A stretch of 64,000 nt of DNA, from the NCBI GenBank assembly GCA_950097015.1, contig CATNEN010000007.1:11409001-11473000 (forward strand). Direction: 5' to 3'. The notes below the pieces were generated by a model that was not told where the DNA came from, did not search any database, and was given only the letters and a program-made list of their open reading frames with translations. A program made the position numbers and the translations under genes. Shown piece by piece: positions 42,425-53,803 of the stretch. Origin of the DNA: Macrostomum hystrix. Lineage: Eukaryota; Platyhelminthes; Macrostomidae. The first letter of the stretch is position 1; every line of letters starts with the position of its first letter.

Positions 42425-43535
42425 TATAATTACATTTTAAGAGTCGATTTCAAAACAATGCTATTAAGAGAGTATAAGACTGGTGGGTCCAGGTAAGCTC
42501 AGATTAAAAAATTACCTTGTTTCTATCTATTTTTTATCCTAGTTTGCTAGTTACTCCGAGAGTTGATTCCCGCCATTGCAACTGTTGTTACTTCATGCTC
42601 AAAATAAAACTCATGCAACATGAAAACAATGTCAATTAGCACAAATAAACTCGTTACCATTGTTATCGGACTCCTAACCAGAACTAGTAACTGATGCCAG
42701 GAGTTTGCCAATAACTGAGTTAACTCAGCGCTGTTCTGCTGCGATACCCAATGATTTCTCATTGTTGCCTGGTGCGATACCCTCATTTCTTAATCCTTAA
42801 ATCCTTATTGTGAGCACAAAGCATTTTTTAAAGGTGTCGACAGTGCTTGTTCTAAATAGACAAGAAATTGACCATGCGACTGAAGTCCAAAAGGAGTTTA
42901 GTTACAGCTAGTAAAGTTTAAATGCTCAAGTTGCCGTACTCAAGCGGCTGGTCTAAGTCTCAGCCAGCTGGCCCCTGAGACGCACAGATACAGAATTTAT
43001 TTGGCATTCAATTTGCCTTACACTCGAAAAAGTCAGGCAGGAAAGCAAAGTAAAAAATGAAACGTGGAGGCAAAGCGGGGGATGGATTTGGTCATGGCCC
43101 GCAGACAAGCAAGGCGGGAGCAGCGGAACAGGTCGGATCTGGCCACGCAGCGCTAAAAGTACAAGTCAGTAGAACAGCCAAAGAGAATTTGCCGCCATCG
43201 CAATCAAGCAGATCGAAAGCTGGCATGTCGACAATCAAAGCGACAAAAAATGCAAGCACACTTCTTTTAGTAATACAGGTCAGCTATTTTTATCGATTAG
43301 AAATAAATTATTCTACACATGGGTTCGAGTCTGAGACAATCTGAAAATGCAGCTAGTGAAGCTTAGAGCGAAATCAAAGATTTTTTAGAAGAAGGAGAGT
43401 TATGATGAATTTCATTACCTAGGACTCCCGGGACAGCACCAACCGGAACATTGGCTGCGAGTTCGCGGTCTCCCCGCTTCTCTGCGACTAGCACCTCATC
43501 CCTAGTCAGGAGGCCTTTCGCTAGGTCACGCGGGG
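42425..43535. other. Downstream of the lectin; one weak plus-strand open frame
   Basis: A 95-codon ATG frame, 43057-43344, is basic and Ser/Ala-rich (begins MKRGGKAGDGFGHGPQTSKA) with no recognised homology. A second AATAAA lies at about 43303. A possible terminal exon after TACCTAG near 43422 reads a short Cys-containing peptide. None is well supported. Confidence 0.25.
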
Positions 43536-43539
43536 CTCT

Positions 43540-44500
43540 GTCAGGTGCCTATTGAGGGACTGTCAGGTGTCAGGTGAGGTTTTGTCAGGTGAGGATCTGT
43601 CAGGTGTCAGGTGAGGATCTGTCAGGTGTCAGGTGTCAGGTGAGGATCTGTCAGGAGTCAGGTGAAGGTCTGTCAGGTGAGGATCTGTCAGGTGTCAGGT
43701 GAGGGTCTGTCAGGTGTCAGGTGAGGATCTGTCAGGAGTCAGGTGAAGGTCTGTCAGGTGAGGATCTGTCAGGTGTCAGGTGAGGGTCTGTCAGGTGTCA
43801 GGTGAGGGTCTGTCAGGTGTCAGGTGAGGATCTGTCAGGTGTCAGGTGAGGATCTGTCAGGTGTCAGGTGAGGTTTTGTCAGGTGAGGATCTGTCAGGTG
43901 TCAGGTGAGGATCTGTCAGGTGTCAGGTGTCAGGTGAGGATCTGTCAGGAGTCAGGTGAAGGTCTGTCAGGTGAGGATCTGTCAGGTGTCAGGTGAGGGT
44001 CTGTCAGGTGTCAGGTGAGGATCTGTCAGGAGTCAGGTGAAGGTCTGTCAGGTGAGGATCTGTCAGGTGTCAGGTGAGGGTCTGTCAGGTGTCAGGTGAG
44101 GGTCTGTCAGGTGTCAGGTGAGGGTCTGTCAGGTGTCAGGTGAGGATCTGTCAGGTGTCAGGTGAGGGTCTGTCAGGTGTCAGGTGAGGGTCTGTCAGGT
44201 GTCAGGTGAGGATCTGTCAGGAGTCAGGTGAAGGTCTGTCAGGTGAGGATCTGTCAGGTGTCAGGTGAGGGTCTGTCAGGAGTCAGGTGAAGGTCTGTCA
44301 GGTGAGGATCTGTCAGGTGTCAGGTGAGGGTCTGTCAGGAGTCAGGTGAAGGTCTGTCAGGTGAGGATCTGTCAGGTGTCAGGTGAGGGTCTGTCAGGAG
44401 TCAGGTGAAGGTCTGTCAGGTGAGGATCTGTCAGGTGTCAGGTGAGGGTCTGTCAGGTGAGGGTCTGTCAGGTGTCAGGTGAGGATCTGTCAGGTATCAG
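43540..44500. repeat. 15/22-bp minisatellite of splice-donor-like units
   Basis: Some 55 units of GTCAGGTGTCAGGTGAGGAT (22 bp with CT) and the shorter GTCAGGTGAGGATCT (15 bp). Every unit contains CAGGTGAGG, a near-perfect metazoan 5' splice-site consensus on the plus strand. The array ends about 15 bp from the stop codon of the minus-strand gene 48171-44516. Confidence 0.95.
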
Positions 44501-44515
44501 CAGATGGCCTGTCGG

Positions 44516-47500
44516 TCAGTCGCAGCCAAGGCAGAGGTAGCAGGCAAGGCGGTAAAGTTGGGTGATGGAGACGCGCAGGTAGGAGTTGATGCAGTCGCCG
44601 AAGTTATCGAAGCGGAGCAGCACGGACTGCTGCTGGTAGTCGGTGGTTTGTACCTGGCGGTAGCGGCCGAACATGCAGGCGAGGACATTGTCCAGCTGGC
44701 CGGGCCGCAGGCCGCAGAGCCAGAGGCCACGCGGCTCGAAGAATACGGCCAGCCGAAGCGGCAGTGGGCAGCGGGCGCCGGCCTCGGAGCGCCTGATGGA
44801 GCGCCGGTTGACGCACGGCGGCGGCAATCGGAGGCGACTGGAGCGGCCGCTGCGGAGCTGAAATACTAGGCTGCGGCACAGCTCGGCGCCGGGGTTCTCG
44901 GCGAACAGCAGCAGCTGCTGGAAGTCTCGTCCCGGATGTATGTACAGCACAAAGTGCCAATCCTCTCCATTGGGATTGCGGTGTTCCTGCAGCAGCTGCT
45001 CCACATCGTAGCGAGTGACGTGGACGCTGAGGGGGGACACCTCGAGGCACATGTTGTTCATCAGGCCGCCCTCCGGCTCTGCTTGCGAGCGATCGCGCAG
45101 ATGCGGCTCCGGCGGCGGCTTCGGGCCTGACGACGCCGAGGCAGCGGCATTTGAAGCGGAGGAGGCGACAGTAGACAGTACAGACCGGGACCGCTGCATG
45201 TGAGAGTCAGAGAAGTGGGCGGGAAGACAATGCGTTTGTGCATAAAATGCCTCCGGCCTCAGCAAAGGCACCACTTAACTTGGGGCTGAGGGAAAACTTT
45301 TCACTCAAGTCCTGAAGCTATCACTGAGGATCTGGAAGAGTATGGGATCACTGAGGATCTGAAAGAGTATGGGATCACTGAGGATCTAAAATAGGTTGGG
45401 ATAACTGCGGATCTAAAAGAGTATGTGATCACTGAGGATCTGAAAGAGTATAGGTACAATGAGGATCTGAAAGAGTATAGGTACAATGTGGATATAAAAT
45501 AGGTTGGGATCACTGAGGATCTGAAAGAGGTTGGGATCACTGAGGATCTAAAAAAGTATGGGATCACTGAGGATCTGAAAGAGTATGGGATCACTGATGA
45601 GCTGAAGAACATGCGCTACTCAATACGGAGCCACAATAACTGGTCGTGGCAAGCTGAGCAACAAACCTGACGATTCTCGGGGCTCTCAGGTGGAGTTCGG
45701 GGGCCGCCACCAAAGCCGCATGGTGAGGCATTGGCTATAGTTTCTCCGGCTTCACTGATCTCGCCATCCTCCGGACCCGCCTCGTCCTCTGTTTGGATGC
45801 TCATTGGCGAGCCGAGGTCCAGGTCAATTGGATCAGGCTCCGAAGCCGAGGCATCTGATTGATCTCGGCGGCGGAGTCGGGTGGGAGAGCCAGGCAGAGC
45901 TTCGGATGCCGGCCGCTTCATCGAGGAGGCGGTCGTTGGCCCGGCAGAGACCTGCTCCTCCGGCCTCGGCGAAGGTGGCGGAGATGGCGACGCTGACGGA
46001 AGCTGCTGCGCCGATGTTGACAGGATTGGCGCCGGCGACGGTTGCGGCTCCGGCGTCGGCAGAAGCGAAGGACGCGCCTCCGACGGCTGCTTGGTCGGCT
46101 TGAGCGACTTTGGCGACTGCAGCTTCGGGCGGGGCTCCGACGGTGTAGGCGTCGACGGACCATGGAGAACGAGGCTGCGCACATCAGGCCGGACGGACTG
46201 CGAAAATGTGGGCTGGCGCAGCGGCCCAGCGGGGAGCAGTTCAACGTTGACGATCCAATCGTTCAGGAAGACGGCGTACACCTGAGAGTTGTAGACAGTG
46301 ATTAGAGCACTACTGTGTACGGACACGTTTGCTTTACCGAAGCCATTAACCAACAGCACCTGAAGCCATTAACCAACAGAATCAGAAGCCATTAACCAAC
46401 AGAATCAGAAGCCATTAACCAACAGAATCAGAAGCCATTAACCAACAGAATCAGAAGCCATTAACCAACAGCACCAGAAGCCATTAACCAACAGAATCAG
46501 AAGCCATTAACCAACAGCACCAGAAGCCATTAACCAACAGCACCAGAAGCCATTAACCAACAGCACCAGAAGCCATTAACCAACAGAATCAGAAGCCATT
46601 AGCCAACAAACTAAACAAACAAGCAGCAATTTGAAAACAAAGAGTCAGCCCACCTCAACGCCCTGAGCAATGAGTGCCAAAGAGCTCGAAATCTTGTCGT
46701 TCTGGTTGGGGAAGTTGATTAACGCCATGCGCGAGAAGCCGTCAGTGAAGAAGGAGCTCATGGAGATCCCGCAGCAGGCGTCTCGGACATTGGTCTCACT
46801 GGGTCCCCAAGGGTCAGTGGCGATCAGCAGGAAGTTCGAGCACTGAACGCCCACCGGCGGCGCCGCGTAGACGCTGGGCGAACGGCAAGAAGCGGAGTCC
46901 AGCTGGCAGACGTAGACCTCGTCCACGCGGCAGTTCGGGTGTCCGTTCATCAGCTTGTCCATGACATATCGTCGCTCAGGTATCGACGTGGCGGCGGGGT
47001 GCTTCCGAATTGAGTACAGCATAACAAAGTAGTTGTGCTTGCCGCTCTCATGTTTCAGCTGCGGATGGTGAATCGTCAGTGACACTCGAAAATCATACAA
47101 AATTTTAGATCTAACGACTGCCTAACTCAGATCCCGAGATCTCACCACGAAGGACGGATTGAAGGCGCGCTTGATAGCTCGCTCGTAGGAGTGGCTGCCC
47201 CGCACCAGCAGGAAGGTGGTCTTGAGGCAGCGGGTCTCCACGGTGGGCACGTAGGGCGGGTTGTCGGCCAGCTCGGGCCGGCTGAGCTTGGCGTACAGGG
47301 CCTGCTGCAGGTGCAGCTCATTGCAGATCAGCCGCGCCAGGAGGTTGCGCTCGAAGTTCAGCGCCTGCGGCCCGCCAGAAAGCTGCACCATCAGCACCTA
47401 CGGGCGGATAACTCGGCAGTGGTGACTGGGAAAAGAATGCACAGTGGGTGAGGATGCACAGTGGGTGAGGATGCACAGTGGATGAGGATGAACAGTGGGT

Positions 47501-48171
47501 GAGGATGTAACGTACAGTGGGTGAGGATTTACAGTGGGTGAGGATGTAGTGGGTGAGGATGTACAGTGGGTGAGGATGCACAGTGGGTGAGGATGTACAG
47601 TGGGTGAGAATGTACAGTGGGTGAGGATGTACAGTGGGTGAGAATGTACAGTGGGTGAGGATGCACAGTGGGTGAGGATGTACAGTGGGTGAGGATGTAC
47701 AGTGGGTGAGAATGTACAGTGGGTGAGGATGCACAGTGGGTGTACCTGAAATTGCTTGGCCTGGGCCTCTGCCAGGCCTCGCTGACGCCGGGTGAAGCTG
47801 AGGCGGTGGCAGGCCACGATGTTGAGGTGCTTGGCGCGCAGGTCGCTTATGTACTTATCGCCGGGATCGGAGGGACACTCGAACAGCAGCAGGCCGGGCA
47901 GGCAGTCCTCCTGCCATTCTGACTGCACAATCAGCGGCGCCACAGTCAGATTGAGCTTCTGCAGCAACTCGCAGGCGCCATCCGTGGCTGCCGTGTCGTC
48001 CTCAGACAGTAGCAGGAGGCCGCTGTGGGGCAGGCGGTTGTTGTCCAAGGCCTCCACTGCGCACAGGCTGCCTAGGGCTGGCTGCAGGGACAGTAGGCTG
48101 CTGAGCTTGGCTCGGGCCAACTTCTGATAGGTGTCGTGTTGCTGGGAGCCGCAGATCAGGTACAGGGCCAT
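44516..48171 (-). CDS. Unrecognised 791-residue protein, five exons, all phase-0 introns
   Basis: Exons 48171-47746, 47397-47146, 47058-46654, 46281-45667 and 45193-44516 (stop at 44516) join by GT-AG introns, every one phase 0, giving 142+84+135+205+225 residues. The first ~360 residues look globular (MALYLICGSQQHDTYQKLAR..., VLMVQLSGGPQALNFERNLL..., YFVMLYSIRKHPAATSIPER...). A Pro/Ser-rich acidic linker follows, with KRPASEALPGSPTRLRRRDQ as a possible nuclear localisation signal. The C-terminal ~180 residues look folded (DWHFVLYIHPGRDFQQLLLF..., LRFDNFGDCINSYLRVSITQ). I see no membrane segment, zinc motif or enzyme signature and cannot name a family; the layout resembles a nuclear regulatory subunit. 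The 88-bp second intron is repeat-free; the other three are mostly minisatellite. Confidence 0.75.
45315..45605. repeat. 27-bp minisatellite in intron 4 of the 44.5-48.2 kb gene
   Basis: About eleven copies of a 27-bp unit with ATCACTGAGGATCTGAAAGA. On the gene-sense strand each unit reads ATACTCTTTCAGATC, a pyrimidine tract plus CAG that resembles a 3' splice acceptor. It occupies most of the 473-bp intron 45666-45194. Confidence 0.94.
46337..46612. repeat. 23-bp minisatellite in intron 3 of the 44.5-48.2 kb gene
   Basis: About twelve copies of a 23-bp unit with GAAGCCATTAACCAACAGAA, alternating between two variants (GAATC and GCACC). It fills most of the 372-bp intron 46653-46282. Confidence 0.95.
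47440..47742. repeat. 17-bp minisatellite in intron 1 of the 44.5-48.2 kb gene
   Basis: About eighteen copies of GTGGGTGAGGATGTACA and the GCACA variant. It fills nearly the entire 348-bp intron 47745-47398 and starts within a few bases of the donor CAG|GTACACCC. Confidence 0.95.
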
Positions 48172-48369
48172 TCAGCTGGTGCCGGCTGCAGACTTCCAGG
48201 CTCCCCTTGGCAAGGCTGCTTGAGCAGATCAGTGTATGCGGAGGCTGAGTCGTACAACTGGCTGTTAAAGCCGTAACTCTGCAAGTCATTGAGCATGAGT
48301 ATTAGACACCTGATTGATGACTAGCGCTGAGACTTTAGAACACCATATAATTAGAATAAAAGTAATTTA

Positions 48370-48670
48370 TTACACATGCCCCAATTGAACCATGTGTAAT
48401 CAATTATGTGCAGCCGACAACACAGCCGCAGCTATTGTGCGGCGCATATGAAGGCTCCGTACAGCTGTTCAGTCCATGGACTGGGCGGAGGCCATACCCA
48501 ACCTCAATTACTCCAGCTTTTCCTGGCACCCATTTAACAGCTGGGTGAACTGAAGCAATGCAGTGTTAAGTGAGTTGCTACAGGACACAATTTGTTCAAG
48601 TGGATTCGGGAATCGAACCCCTGATCTACAAGTTGTGAGTCCAACGCTCTAATCACTAGGAGGCTACAAC
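48370..48670 (-). mobile_element. tRNA-derived SINE, copy 2
   Basis: Same element and orientation as 17100-17364. B box GGTTCGATTC lies at 48619-48610 and an A-box-like TAGTGATTAGAGC at 48658-48646. The body shares CTGTTCAGTCCATGGACTGG and CCTCAATTAC with copy 1 and ends in an AT-rich tail. An extra ~25-bp segment separates head and body in this copy. It is diverged from copy 1, so the family is not freshly active here. Confidence 0.8.
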
Positions 48671-48879
48671 CTCCTCACAAGCCTGCAACCTCATTGTAGC
48701 CTACTATATAATAAATACAATTATACCAAAAATTATATATGTTTAAGATTCTACCACTTTAAGGAATGCAAATCAACATCAAAATGTGAATCGGGTGCTA
48801 AGATCTGAAAGTGGCGAAGTCTAGGACTGCCTAGTCTAGTCTAGAATATTATTTTAGAAACTGGGAGCAGCTGACGAAG

Positions 48880-49125
48880 CGGAAATGGGCTGTACGGACG
48901 AAGAGGAAAAGGAGTGGGGAAGCAGGGACAGGGGAGAGGAGCAAGGAAAAGCAACCCCCAATGAAGAAGGCAGGGAGAAAGGGGAGGGAAGTCAGTGAAA
49001 GGAAGGGATTGGTCCTATTGGTCTCAGGCTAATTGGTCCACTCATCACATAGGCCACAAACACAAACCGGAGAGGCTGTAGGCAAAGCAAAAAGATGATC
49101 CAGGTGAGCGCCACCACCGCACACC
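48880..49125. repeat. Dispersed repeat D3, copy 1
   Basis: Shares a purine-rich leader, the block TTGGTCCTATTGGTCTCAGG followed by ATAGGCCACA, and an end block GCGCCACCACC with 63455-63815. The second copy is longer internally. It is a degenerate non-autonomous element of unknown class. Confidence 0.6.
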
Positions 49126-49129
49126 ACAC

Positions 49130-50369
49130 AAAAATAGAGCCTAAAACTGATAGAAATTTGTGTTCCGCCATAGCTACGGCTACAACTATGGGATCTTATG
49201 GCAAATATGGTAAAATAGGTGCTCTATGGAAATATGGTAGTTGCAGTCACATTCTGTAGTTTCCAGTAACTGTAGTTATATGATAATAAAGAAAAATTTG
49301 TAAGAAACAGGTGAACTAAAACAAAGATACTTGATAAACTGCAACAGATTTAAAAAAATAATTTTAATGTAAGTAAATTCTAACTTGCTTTTTACTTACT
49401 TTAAGAGGAAAAGTTACTATCGGACACTTTACTTTTCTAGTGGGTGACCCATGTTAGCTGGCTCACTAAATTATGAGCAAATAAAAGCACAATCACACCA
49501 CGCAGTGCACAGGACAGTGCAAAGTGCAAAGAAAATACAAATTCATCCAATATAATCAATTTATTGAACTCAGGAATTTAATGTTGATCCTAGAATCTAA
49601 TTATATGACAGGTTAAAGACATTTTTAAATTTATTACATTTAACATTTTTTCTTGTTTTTTCTTGCAAGCCCAAATTGTTTTTAGTATTAGATAGATGGA
49701 AACATAAATTTTTCATAAGGCAATTGAGAGTGTTTGTTTTAGTTTGCACCTTAATTTGCTGTCATTTATGTACTAGGCTATCTTCCTCATTCAAAATGGC
49801 TATGGACTATGGGAATATAGTAATATTGGGGTCTATATGGCTATGGATTATGGAGAATTGAAACAAGCCATAGTTTTGCTTATGGCTACAGCTATGGCAC
49901 ATGTACCCTCCTTACAGTGGAACACTAATAGAAATCCCATTGTACAATTACTACAAGCAACAACAGCCACTACACAGAATACTTTTCTGGGACATCCAGT
50001 TTAGGTTGCCACAGGCCACATTAGTGCCTGAGAGCTAATGGTAGGATAGGCTACTCAGACAAAATATTGGTTAAAAACCAAAAACAGTCATTCTTACTGA
50101 GATCAAAGCCAGGGATAAAGGCTCTACAGATACTGAATTCATGATCTTGAGAAGCCAGCTGCTAGGTGGAGGAGAGGTGATTGCTACTTAAATTATGAAT
50201 GCTAACAAGTAAAGGTAATTAGTTCAAGAAACCTCATGACACTATGTTGGAAAGCCTGGAAATCTCATATTTATAAATGCATACAAACAATGATGGTTGG
50301 GTTCTTAGATAAGATTTTTGCTTGTTATTTGTTTAAAGGCTTTTTCAAACAAATTTAAATACAAATAAT
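49130..50369. other. AT-rich intergenic DNA
   Basis: No coding sequence is recognised. Several stretches read CTATGGGAATATAGTAATA-like imperfect repeats around 49180-49880. Nothing else is supported. Confidence 0.4.
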
Positions 50370-50447
50370 CAGTGTTGGGCACAGGTCCAATACTCTGATA
50401 CTCTGATACTATCGACTATACAATTTGGGTATCAGAGTATTGGACCT
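50370..50447. mobile_element. Possible hAT-type terminal sequence with foldback
   Basis: CAGTGTTGGGCA at 50370-50381 resembles the terminal inverted repeat start common in hAT DNA transposons. It is followed by a perfect 19-bp inverted repeat, AGGTCCAATACTCTGATAC (50383-50401) and its complement at 50429-50447. I found no matching far end, so it may be a solo end or a foldback remnant. Confidence 0.45.
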
Positions 50448-51089
50448 CAATAATTTTTGATGGTATCAGACTATGGTATCGAGCAATACTTTTATCATAT
50501 TAGGTACTCCCGTACTCAATAGTCCGATACTTTTAACAAATGCTGAATTTAAAACCACAAAAAGGCTGAACTGAAAAAATATGTATTTAAATCATGAAAA
50601 AGATGTTTGGCTAAAAATTGCAACATTTTTGCTCTTTTTTCTATAATGTGTAAGTACATAAATGTGTAAGTACGTAAATGTGTAAAACAGTTTACATTTA
50701 AATTTATATAAACATTTTTTTAATTCGAAGAAAGTCAAGTCATCAATTAATCAACTAACATGCAGTAATTGATTGCCAGTGGACTACACTACACCAATAA
50801 ATTGAACTGCAATTATCCTTTCTTTAGTAGTGAGTAGTGACAGTGAAGTGAAATAGTGTAGCAATTTAGTGACATCTCTGATCTCATCTGACGTCACTTG
50901 ACTCCTTTCACTATTGAGTGGTTACTGACTGATTGGTGGTGGTGACCCCTAATGGAGCAAATTTAAAAAAGCTGCGGATACTCCTGCTAGGTGCGCAGTT
51001 GTTTTTAAGAAAAAGAGCGCAAATCTGCAATTGCTATATGTCTTCAGTCTGACTCAATGTAGTAATTGATTTCATGAAAAATGTCGAAA

Positions 51090-51218
51090 GACCTTTTTTG
51101 ATCTCCGTAGTGTATTTCTAAAAATAGAACAGGTACATGGTGATTTTGCTAAAATACGGACGCATATACCAAATGACCTTTTTTTGATCTCCATAGTGTA
51201 TTTCTATAATTAGAACAG
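51090..51218. repeat. 43/44-bp direct repeat pair
   Basis: Two copies, 51090-51132 and 51175-51218, both beginning GACCTTTTTTGATCTCC and ending TAGAACAG, are separated by 42 bp. They look like the ends of a small duplication. Confidence 0.75.
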
Positions 51219-53430
51219 CTAAGGTTGTCTTTTCGCACTCGGGCACTGCGGAGCATGTATTCATGTAGGGGCACAAGGGCGCACTGTTTGTTATACATCT
51301 ACATACTTACATACTTACGACAACTTTACAGACACAAGGCGTGGCCGCGCGGACAGGAATTGCTTTCTGCGCAGCCGCGCAGGCAATTTTTCACAAGCGC
51401 GCTGGACGCTGTCTGCAAAAACCCCTATCGGCTCCAATAGGGGTGGTGACATTGTCACATTGACATGGCCATGGGCAATGACAATGAGGATAGTTCTATT
51501 CAATGACAGAAAAAACAGGTGGAACTTGAACAGGATGACAATGATCTTTGGCCAGAGATAAGAAACTTTTTTTAATTAAAGCTATCTGCCATTATGGGCC
51601 TGTTGATGGTAGTCGCTGACATGACTCTAATGAGCCTACCTTTTCTCAGAGGCAATCAGCATCTAATGAAATTAGTGGCAAGCATTGTTAAGCATTCTGA
51701 CTAGTGTATCATTTTTTATCTGACATTGCTGATGACAATTTGTGATTAGTGAGTGTTGCACCTCATGCCCGGCCGTCCTTTTGTGCAAGCCGCACACTTG
51801 TGTGCGAAAACTTTGGGGGTTGGAATGACTTGCTAATTCCTTGTTTACGCGATCTCTTGCTTGCTCCCTTTCTTGCCTCAACTTTGTACATCGACATCGC
51901 ACAAATAAATAAAGCCCAAACCACGCAACACCAACCTTTGCTGCCACAACATCATAAAATCTAAAAGGCTTAATAAAACAGTTGTCTCTAAGTTTCTGTC
52001 ACAAATTAAAATAGTAAGTACAGTGAAACAGTTTAGTACATGGTAAAACATACATGCGCAACCTCCCAAATCTTAGCCGGCCGTGCGACTTAGTTTTTGC
52101 TCTCATTTGCAACTTAGTTTGTTTCATTGCTCTATTTACGACTTAGTTTGCTTTGCTCTCATTTGCTCTTTTTCTCTCCCCTTTTTCCTTTTCTTCACGC
52201 CTTCCTTTTTTGTCCCTTGGTCCCCCTTTGATTTTTTTGCGCTTGGTCAATTGGTTTTTTGCGACTTACCTTGCTTGGCCGTTTCACCCGGCCGGTTTGG
52301 AGCCAATCCAAATATTGAGCATTTCAAATACAAATATTGCATAGTTGCATATTACATTGCATAATATAGAAATCAAGAATAAGATGACTAATTGTACAAC
52401 GATTGAAAGAATGCTAGTCAATAATGGGTTTCTTTCATCCTATATATTTTTATTTGGCTATAATTAAATGGTAAATAGCTTAAAAAAGAGATAACTAGAG
52501 CACTGTTAAGTCAATTGTGTTGTAGAAATTAATATGCTCCCAAAGAGTGGTCAGAGTTCACAGCTTGTTGTGCACTTTTCTTTAGTGTCCTTGGTTGGCT
52601 GCAACTTATGCAAGATACAAGATCAATGCTACATGAGCACTTAGGTCATAGAATGACTATAGGGCCTATCACAAAGTCACAAATAGAAAAAATAGAAAAA
52701 CTAATAATCCACTGGTTTAGTGTGAGGGACTCAAGAGGGAACTCTCAAAAATATGGCTAGAGTTAAAAGATTAAGTAATTTACTATTAGTTTTCAACTTC
52801 TATTTCAAACTAAGTAACTTCAATTTCGCCCGTGGGGAGGGTGCTTGTGTGTACTCAATTAGTAACTTCAATTTTGTCCTCAAGACCGGCCTGCCCAAGT
52901 TGGAGTAAACACCTGTACTTAGCACGAGAAATTCGAAAAGCAATCATTTTAAATCAGTGCCTTTTATTGTTTGATAAATTAAAACAAAAAATATAAACTC
53001 AAGCCCAGTTTATTTGTAGCGCCACATTTTGAGCAGGTAAAAATATGAAAATGTAATTATACTATACTTTTTTAAAGAAAGTAACTTGGCACGTAAATTA
53101 AAAGATCATTTTATATACCTCATCTATCTCCCAGATGTAATTTGTTTTTTTCTTGATACGAAGAGGATGTTTCGTATTTCAACTCTTGGAAAATACAAAA
53201 AATTCAATTGTGGGATCAATTATTCACAAAAATGTCATATCTTCTAAAAAGCTTGGGGTCTTGAATCAATTTGCCTTTTGATTTTCTGATCGCTAGACCA
53301 TTTGATTTTGCCTGTTACGCCAAATTTATTAATAAGCAGTCTCTGAGTCTCTGAGGGAGCAGGTGAGTGGGTCGTCCCTGCCGTCCCTTGACTCGAACTG
53401 CGGCTACCGTAGTTAGCCAACGCTCCTTTG
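51219..53430. other. Intergenic DNA, no gene recognised
   Basis: Mostly AT-rich with a few GC-rich patches, including an inverted repeat ACCCCTAT/ATAGGGGT at 51421-51444 and a T-rich tract at 52090-52270. Open frames in the T-rich tract are compositional. Some of this could be decayed retroelement sequence, given the neighbours at 53.4-54.9 kb. Confidence 0.4.
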
Positions 53431-53439
53431 GTGGGTCAT

Positions 53440-53800
53440 GGCAATGTGGTTAATAAGCCGCCTCTCAAGAGCCCCGAGACGAGTTCTGGCTGCCGACCTC
53501 TATGCAGGCCTGCTGCAGGCCAATATGTGCGGGTACCCAAGTGAACCTGACGGACTGCGAAACCAGCAATGACATCAATCTTCCTGATAATGTCCACCAC
53601 GATCGGGTTGCTGACACTATTTCTGAGCAGTTGCAGACAGCTCTGACTGACACTCGCTACGGCCGCCATGGACCATTCATTGTGATGTCTCTTGAGCCAG
53701 CCGGTGGCCAACTGCACCGCTCGGAGCCCGGCCTGCGTGGACAAACACGAGTAGCCGGCCGCACCTCTCAGCTTTGCGATTTTGTTGCTATCCCCTTTGT
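53440..53800 (-). pseudogene. Degraded RNase H domain fragment of a non-LTR retrotransposon
   Basis: One minus-strand frame reads STQAGLRAVQLATGWLKRHH and SVSNPIVVDIIRKIDVIAGF, typical of retrotransposon RNase H. The continuation RFTWVPAHIG (the WVPAH(I/V)G motif) is in a different frame, so a frameshift lies near 53550-53560. The usual acidic residue in the SDSQS-type motif is replaced (SVSQS). Fragmentary and inactive. Confidence 0.7.
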
Positions 53801-53803
53801 GGT

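Noticed and set aside
44504-45203. Plus-strand frames antisense to exon 5 of the 791-residue gene
   Set aside because: Shadow frames of GC-rich coding sequence; the minus-strand frame has matching splice sites and phase.
48598-48660. Second tRNA gene
   Set aside because: Same SINE family; head is degenerate and continues into the shared body.
52083-52364. Leu/Phe/Ser-rich small membrane protein
   Set aside because: The frame is a product of a T-rich tract and has no family features.
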